Shown here: one piece after another, positions 13,822-16,474 of the stretch
Layout: every line of letters starts with the position of its first letter
How positions within the stretch are numbered: position 1 is the first letter of the stretch
Source: an uncultured Prevotella sp.
GTDB lineage: Bacteria > Bacteroidota > Bacteroidia > Bacteroidales > Bacteroidaceae
Direction: 5' to 3'
Assembly: GCA_937901345.1 (NCBI GenBank)
Contig: CALCHM010000035.1
Location: forward strand, 1 to 16,474
Length of the DNA: 16,474 nucleotides
Notes under the pieces: model-generated
What the model saw: only the letters and a program-made list of their open reading frames with translations
Database searches by the model: none
Told to the model about the DNA's origin: nothing
Program-made: the position numbers and the translations under genes

Positions 13822-14829
13822 TTAAATGATGTTTGCCTCGGGCGTAATCGTGATACCAAACTTTTGGCGCACATCCGCCACGATGGTATTGGCAAGTGTG
13901 GCAATTTCGATGCCCGTAGCCCCACCACGATTGACCAACACGAGGGCTTGCTTTTCGTAGACACCTGCTCGACCAAGCGATTTCCCCTTCCATCCACAAT
14001 GCTCAATCAACCACCCTGCGGGTATTTTTACACCTTCCTCAAGGGGATAGTTGGGCACGTCGGGATACGTTGTTTTGAGGCGTTCAAACTCCTCATTGCT
14101 AACAACGGGGTTCATGAAGAATGATCCAGCACTACCGATTTCTTTCGGATCGGGGAGTTTGTTTTTGCGGATATCGATGATGACTTGGCGGAGTTCGCTT
14201 GCCGTGGGTGTCGAGATGCCGCGCTTGGAGAGTTCTTGCTCAATGGTGCCGTAAGTGCATTGAGGCGTAAATGCTCGTTTCAAGCGTAGGTGTACGCGGG
14301 TGATGGCGTATGCTCCCTTGCCTTCCTTCTTGAATACGCTTTCACGATATCCGTATTTGCACGCGCTATCGCTAAAGAATTCGTGAATGCCCGTTTCAAG
14401 GTTTATGGCTTCTACATTTGCTACGAAATCAGCTATTTCTACACCGTAAGCACCGATGTTTTGCACCGCCGCCGCACCCACTTCTCCGGGGATGAGCGAG
14501 AGGTTTTCAAGGCCGTAATAACCTTGCTCAATACACCATGCCACGAGGTCGTCCCAATTTTCACCCGCCCCTACGATGAGCATCACCATGTCGGGACCTG
14601 CAAATGCCTGTTTGCCCTTGATGGCGGAGTGAAGAATGGTGCCGTCAAAGTTCTTGGTAAAAACGAGATTGCTCCCTTCGCCAATATGAAGAAGGGGTTC
14701 TTCGGCATCGCGCGAACGGAGAAACTCTTGCAATTCCGCCTCGCTAGCATATTCCACGAAGCGTTTACACTTGACATCAATGCCAAAAGTGTTATGGGGG
14801 AGAAGGGAGTAATTTTCTTTTGTAATCAT
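13822..14829 (-). CDS. murB: UDP-N-acetylenolpyruvoylglucosamine reductase (MurB)
   Basis: MurB reduces UDP-GlcNAc-enolpyruvate to UDP-MurNAc with NADPH and FAD in cytoplasmic peptidoglycan synthesis. The 335-residue product shows the FAD-binding GEGSN (50-54), IPGEVGAAAVQNIGAYG (113-129), YRESVFK (161-167, with the substrate-binding Arg at 162), GSAGSFFMNP (232-241, with the proton-donating Ser at about 236) and the C-terminal PEANII with Glu 331. The YRESVFK loop and the length mark it as type I, as in E. coli. It is 115 bp downstream of the DUF4348-like lipoprotein gene and 72 bp upstream of the YgbA_NO gene, all on one strand. The 115-bp gap holds two GGTCGCTT repeats. No key residue is missing. 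Confidence 0.97.
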   Translation of the reverse strand: MITKENYSLLPHNTFGIDVKCKRFVEYASEAELQEFLRSRDAEEPLLHIGEGSNLVFTKNFDGTILHSAIKGKQAFAGPDMVMLIVGAGENWDDLVAWCIEQGYYGLENLSLIPGEVGAAAVQNIGAYGVEIADFVANVEAINLETGIHEFFSDSACKYGYRESVFKKEGKGAYAITRVHLRLKRAFTPQCTYGTIEQELSKRGISTPTASELRQVIIDIRKNKLPDPKEIGSAGSFFMNPVVSNEEFERLKTTYPDVPNYPLEEGVKIPAGWLIEHCGWKGKSLGRAGVYEKQALVLVNRGGATGIEIATLANTIVADVRQKFGITITPEANII

Positions 14830-14840
14830 ACAGAACGGGG

Positions 14841-14883
14841 TTTGAGGTCGCTTGTGCTCGTAGGTTTTGAGGTCGCTTTGCTT
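14841..14883 (+). repeat. Two direct TTTGAGGTCGCTT repeats upstream of murB
   Basis: TTTGAGGTCGCTT occurs at 14841-14853, and TTTTGAGGTCGCTTTGCTT at 14865-14883. A related third copy, GTTTTAAGGTCGCTTCGCTT, lies at 15958-15977 upstream of pheS. Confidence 0.75.
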
Positions 14884-14944
14884 GAAAGTTTTTAGTCCGA
14901 ATGGTCCTTAAAATCTCATCATCTAAAACCTTAAGTCCTCAATT

Positions 14945-15766
14945 CTAATTTTCCAATCCTACTAACTTCCATTGCCACTTTATCATGCGGAATTTGAGCG
15001 TGGACGACATTCCTGCCGATGGACTCGTAATAATCAAGTGGCGCTCGCGTGAGGTGGGCGATGTATATCCATAGTTGATATTTGTGAGCATGTCTTTGGG
15101 AAGTTCGGGAGAGTAATCCCACCATGCTTCGGCATCAACTTCACCCATAATTTCCTCGTTCATAACTTCGTCGTAGGTCTTAAATTCGAAGGATTTGCGA
15201 ATTCTTTTTCCTTGGAAGATGGAGTCGTTGGCAAATTGCTTGTAAAAAGCATAGAAATTGCCGTCAGGATGTTGTTGAAACGACTTCCAATTTAATTGAG
15301 TTAAATTCCAACGCCCCTCAATGCGTTTAAATACATATTGCTTAACGCTATCACAATTGAAGAAAATGCATTCAACCGTCACGTCATTAACGCTCGTGTC
15401 TTGCGCACAATTCATGTCGTCATTTTGGTCAAAAATCATGGTGTTGACCTCTTGAAGTTCTTCCAAACGGTCAAACGTCCAATCTTTGCGCTCAATGTGG
15501 CTATTTTCCTTACCGTTTTGAACAGGTAAGGGGAAATGAATTCGCTCTTCTTGGAAGCGACTATTGCGCACAAAGTTGAAGAAGAAATCGTCAAATAATC
15601 CATCTGTCCCAACGGGAATGTCTAACTCGTTCCACTCCAGCGTGTCGGGAGGTAAGGCTAGTATGGAGTCAACATTTACGAGGTGGGTAGATGACTTTGG
15701 GGAGCGATTTTCGCATGCGCAGAGTCCTACCAAAAGGATTACGCAAAACCAAAAACTATTTCTCAT
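14945..15766 (-). CDS. DUF4348-like lipoprotein
   Basis: The 273-residue protein starts with a lipoprotein signal: a hydrophobic stretch FWFCVILLVGL and then a lipobox LCAC with the modified Cys at 18. It should be anchored in the inner or outer membrane facing the periplasm. The mature part has the segment FDDFFFNFVRNSRFQEERIH followed by FPLPV, and later NWKSF, WKLVGLEN and several Trp/Tyr. This recalls the DUF4348 family of Bacteroidales, whose function is unknown. No enzymatic motif is visible. It is the first gene of the group leading to murB. The ATG at 15766 is the only one before the signal sequence. DUF4348 membership is recognition from memory; the lipoprotein signal is directly visible. 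Confidence 0.8.
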   Translation of the reverse strand: MRNSFWFCVILLVGLCACENRSPKSSTHLVNVDSILALPPDTLEWNELDIPVGTDGLFDDFFFNFVRNSRFQEERIHFPLPVQNGKENSHIERKDWTFDRLEELQEVNTMIFDQNDDMNCAQDTSVNDVTVECIFFNCDSVKQYVFKRIEGRWNLTQLNWKSFQQHPDGNFYAFYKQFANDSIFQGKRIRKSFEFKTYDEVMNEEIMGEVDAEAWWDYSPELPKDMLTNINYGYTSPTSRERHLIITSPSAGMSSTLKFRMIKWQWKLVGLEN

Positions 15767-15849
15767 TGTGATACCTTAAATGAGCGAGTACAGAAAGCAA
15801 CTTCTAAGCATCCTTCAGAAATATACCTTTTGCACCGCATTAGAAGTAG

Positions 15850-15857
15850 CAAATTTA
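15850..15857 (-). promoter_or_regulatory. Possible -7 box for the lipoprotein-murB transcript
   Basis: The minus strand reads TAAATTTG (15857 to 15850), an exact TAnnTTTG match 84 bp upstream of the ATG. No TTTG is found at the proper -33 distance, so support is partial. Confidence 0.35.
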
Positions 15858-15902
15858 CACCTTTTTCTCTAAAACTTACCGACCTTTCTCAAATAAAATA
15901 CC

Positions 15903-15910
15903 TAACTTTG
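15903..15910 (+). promoter_or_regulatory. Possible -7 box for pheS
   Basis: TAACTTTG at 15903-15910 matches the -7 consensus and is identical to the uvrB box. No clear -33 TTTG is present 19-21 bp upstream. A start near 15917 would give a leader of about 158 nt. Confidence 0.5.
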
Positions 15911-15957
15911 CACGAAATTGCAACAAGGTTCAAGGTTATTAGGTGAAGGGTTATAAA

Positions 15958-15977
15958 GTTTTAAGGTCGCTTCGCTT
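15958..15977 (+). repeat. Third GGTCGCTT-type repeat, in the pheS leader
   Basis: GTTTTAAGGTCGCTTCGCTT is a near copy of the two repeats at 14841-14883. It lies among further AAGGTT motifs. Confidence 0.65.
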
Positions 15978-16074
15978 ATAAGGTTAATGACGATGCCGAC
16001 CTAATGGTTTTCAAATCTCAAGACCTCCGCACCTCAACGCCTTTAATATAAAACCTCAAGACTTCAACTTAACT

Positions 16075-16474
16075 ATGTTAGAACGTATTTCAAATTTACT
16101 CGGTGAAATCCAAACTTTGAGCGCGGCTGATGAAAAGGAACTCGAGGCGCTCCGTATTAAATATCTCTCAAAGAAGGGACTTTTGAACGACCTTATGGCC
16201 GATTTTCGCAATGTCCCTGGCGAACAAAAGCGTGAGGTGGGTATGCGCATTAACGAACTCAAAACCGCGCTCCAAGAAAAGTTGGCCGAACTCCGCCTCA
16301 ATATCGCCCCTTCTGAGGACGACCTTTCAGATCTCGACCTCACACGCACGGCATACCCCATTAAGTTGGGTACACGCCATCCCCTTTCGCTCACGAAGCG
16401 CGAGATTATTGACATCTTTGCACGCCTTGGTTTTGCTATGGCTGAAGGTCCCGAAGTGGAAGACGACTGGCATG
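16075..16474 (+). CDS. pheS: Phenylalanine--tRNA ligase alpha subunit (N-terminal part; cut by window end)
   Basis: PheS pairs with PheT to form the heterotetrameric synthetase that charges tRNA-Phe, and it carries the catalytic site. About 133 residues are visible. The first 85 or so are the charged N-terminal coiled-coil arm (ISNLLGEIQTLSAADEKELE and on) that binds tRNA, with RIKYLSKKGLL as the family hallmark (LGKKG in others). It is followed by LGTRHPLSLTKREIIDIFARLGF and AEGPEVEDDWH, the conserved HP(L/I)xxT and GPE(V/I)E motifs entering the catalytic domain. The ATG at 16075 gives the usual N-terminus. The reading frame is intact to the edge. Confidence 0.95.
   Translation, partial: MLERISNLLGEIQTLSAADEKELEALRIKYLSKKGLLNDLMADFRNVPGEQKREVGMRINELKTALQEKLAELRLNIAPSEDDLSDLDLTRTAYPIKLGTRHPLSLTKREIIDIFARLGFAMAEGPEVEDDWH

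Larger units (their letters stand above)
15767..16074. other. Divergent intergenic region between the lipoprotein gene and pheS
   Basis: The region carries -7-box matches for both directions and, towards pheS, a run of AAGGTT/AGGTTAT/AAGGTCGC motifs (about 15926-15988). This run is loosely complementary to the following CCTCAAGACT-type sequence (about 16018-16066). That gives a weak potential for RNA structure in the pheS leader. Confidence 0.5.

Overview
The window looks like chromosomal DNA from a member of the Bacteroidota, most likely order Bacteroidales and Prevotella-like. The evidence is of three kinds. Intergenic regions carry the Bacteroidota sigma-factor promoter pattern (TTTG, about 19-20 bp, TAnnTTTG). 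Several genes belong to families typical of the phylum: a DUF4348-like lipoprotein, a DUF5117-type metzincin and an M6-like protease with a type IX secretion-like C-terminus. Strong Shine-Dalgarno sequences are absent. The genus assignment is inference. I see no integrase, transposase, phage gene, CRISPR array, rRNA or tRNA.

Layout from left to right. A PiT-type phosphate transporter (minus strand) runs off the left edge. A repeat-bearing intergenic region follows, ending in a very clear promoter for a secreted M6-like metalloprotease (plus), which has its own terminator. Next come uvrB and a BASS-type transporter (plus), overlapping by 4 bp, with uvrB preceded by a clear promoter and a leader holding three 20-21 bp tandem repeats. 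A gene-poor stretch of about 1.45 kb (6040-7494) follows. It holds a hairpin/terminator unit, a five-copy 42-bp satellite and a candidate orphan structured RNA on the minus strand.

A tightly packed minus-strand cluster comes next. Read in its own direction it encodes a PhnP-like metallo-beta-lactamase-fold hydrolase, the RlmD-type 23S rRNA uracil methyltransferase, an unrecognised helical protein and a secreted metzincin, with gaps of only 36-46 bp and a good terminator at its end. After a 478-bp gap containing a GCTCCA repeat array there is a second minus-strand group: a DUF4348-like lipoprotein, murB and a YgbA_NO-family cysteine-rich protein. At the right edge pheS starts on the plus strand and is cut by the window end.

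The genes are mostly housekeeping: DNA repair, peptidoglycan precursor synthesis, rRNA modification, tRNA charging and phosphate uptake. Two unrelated secreted metalloproteases are added to these. The unusual content lies between genes. There are five different short tandem-repeat arrays, a dispersed element built of three GTGACNN heptamers (three copies), and two candidate non-coding transcripts around 6.3-7.3 kb. The minus-strand RNA candidate at about 7050-7291 is the observation most worth testing.
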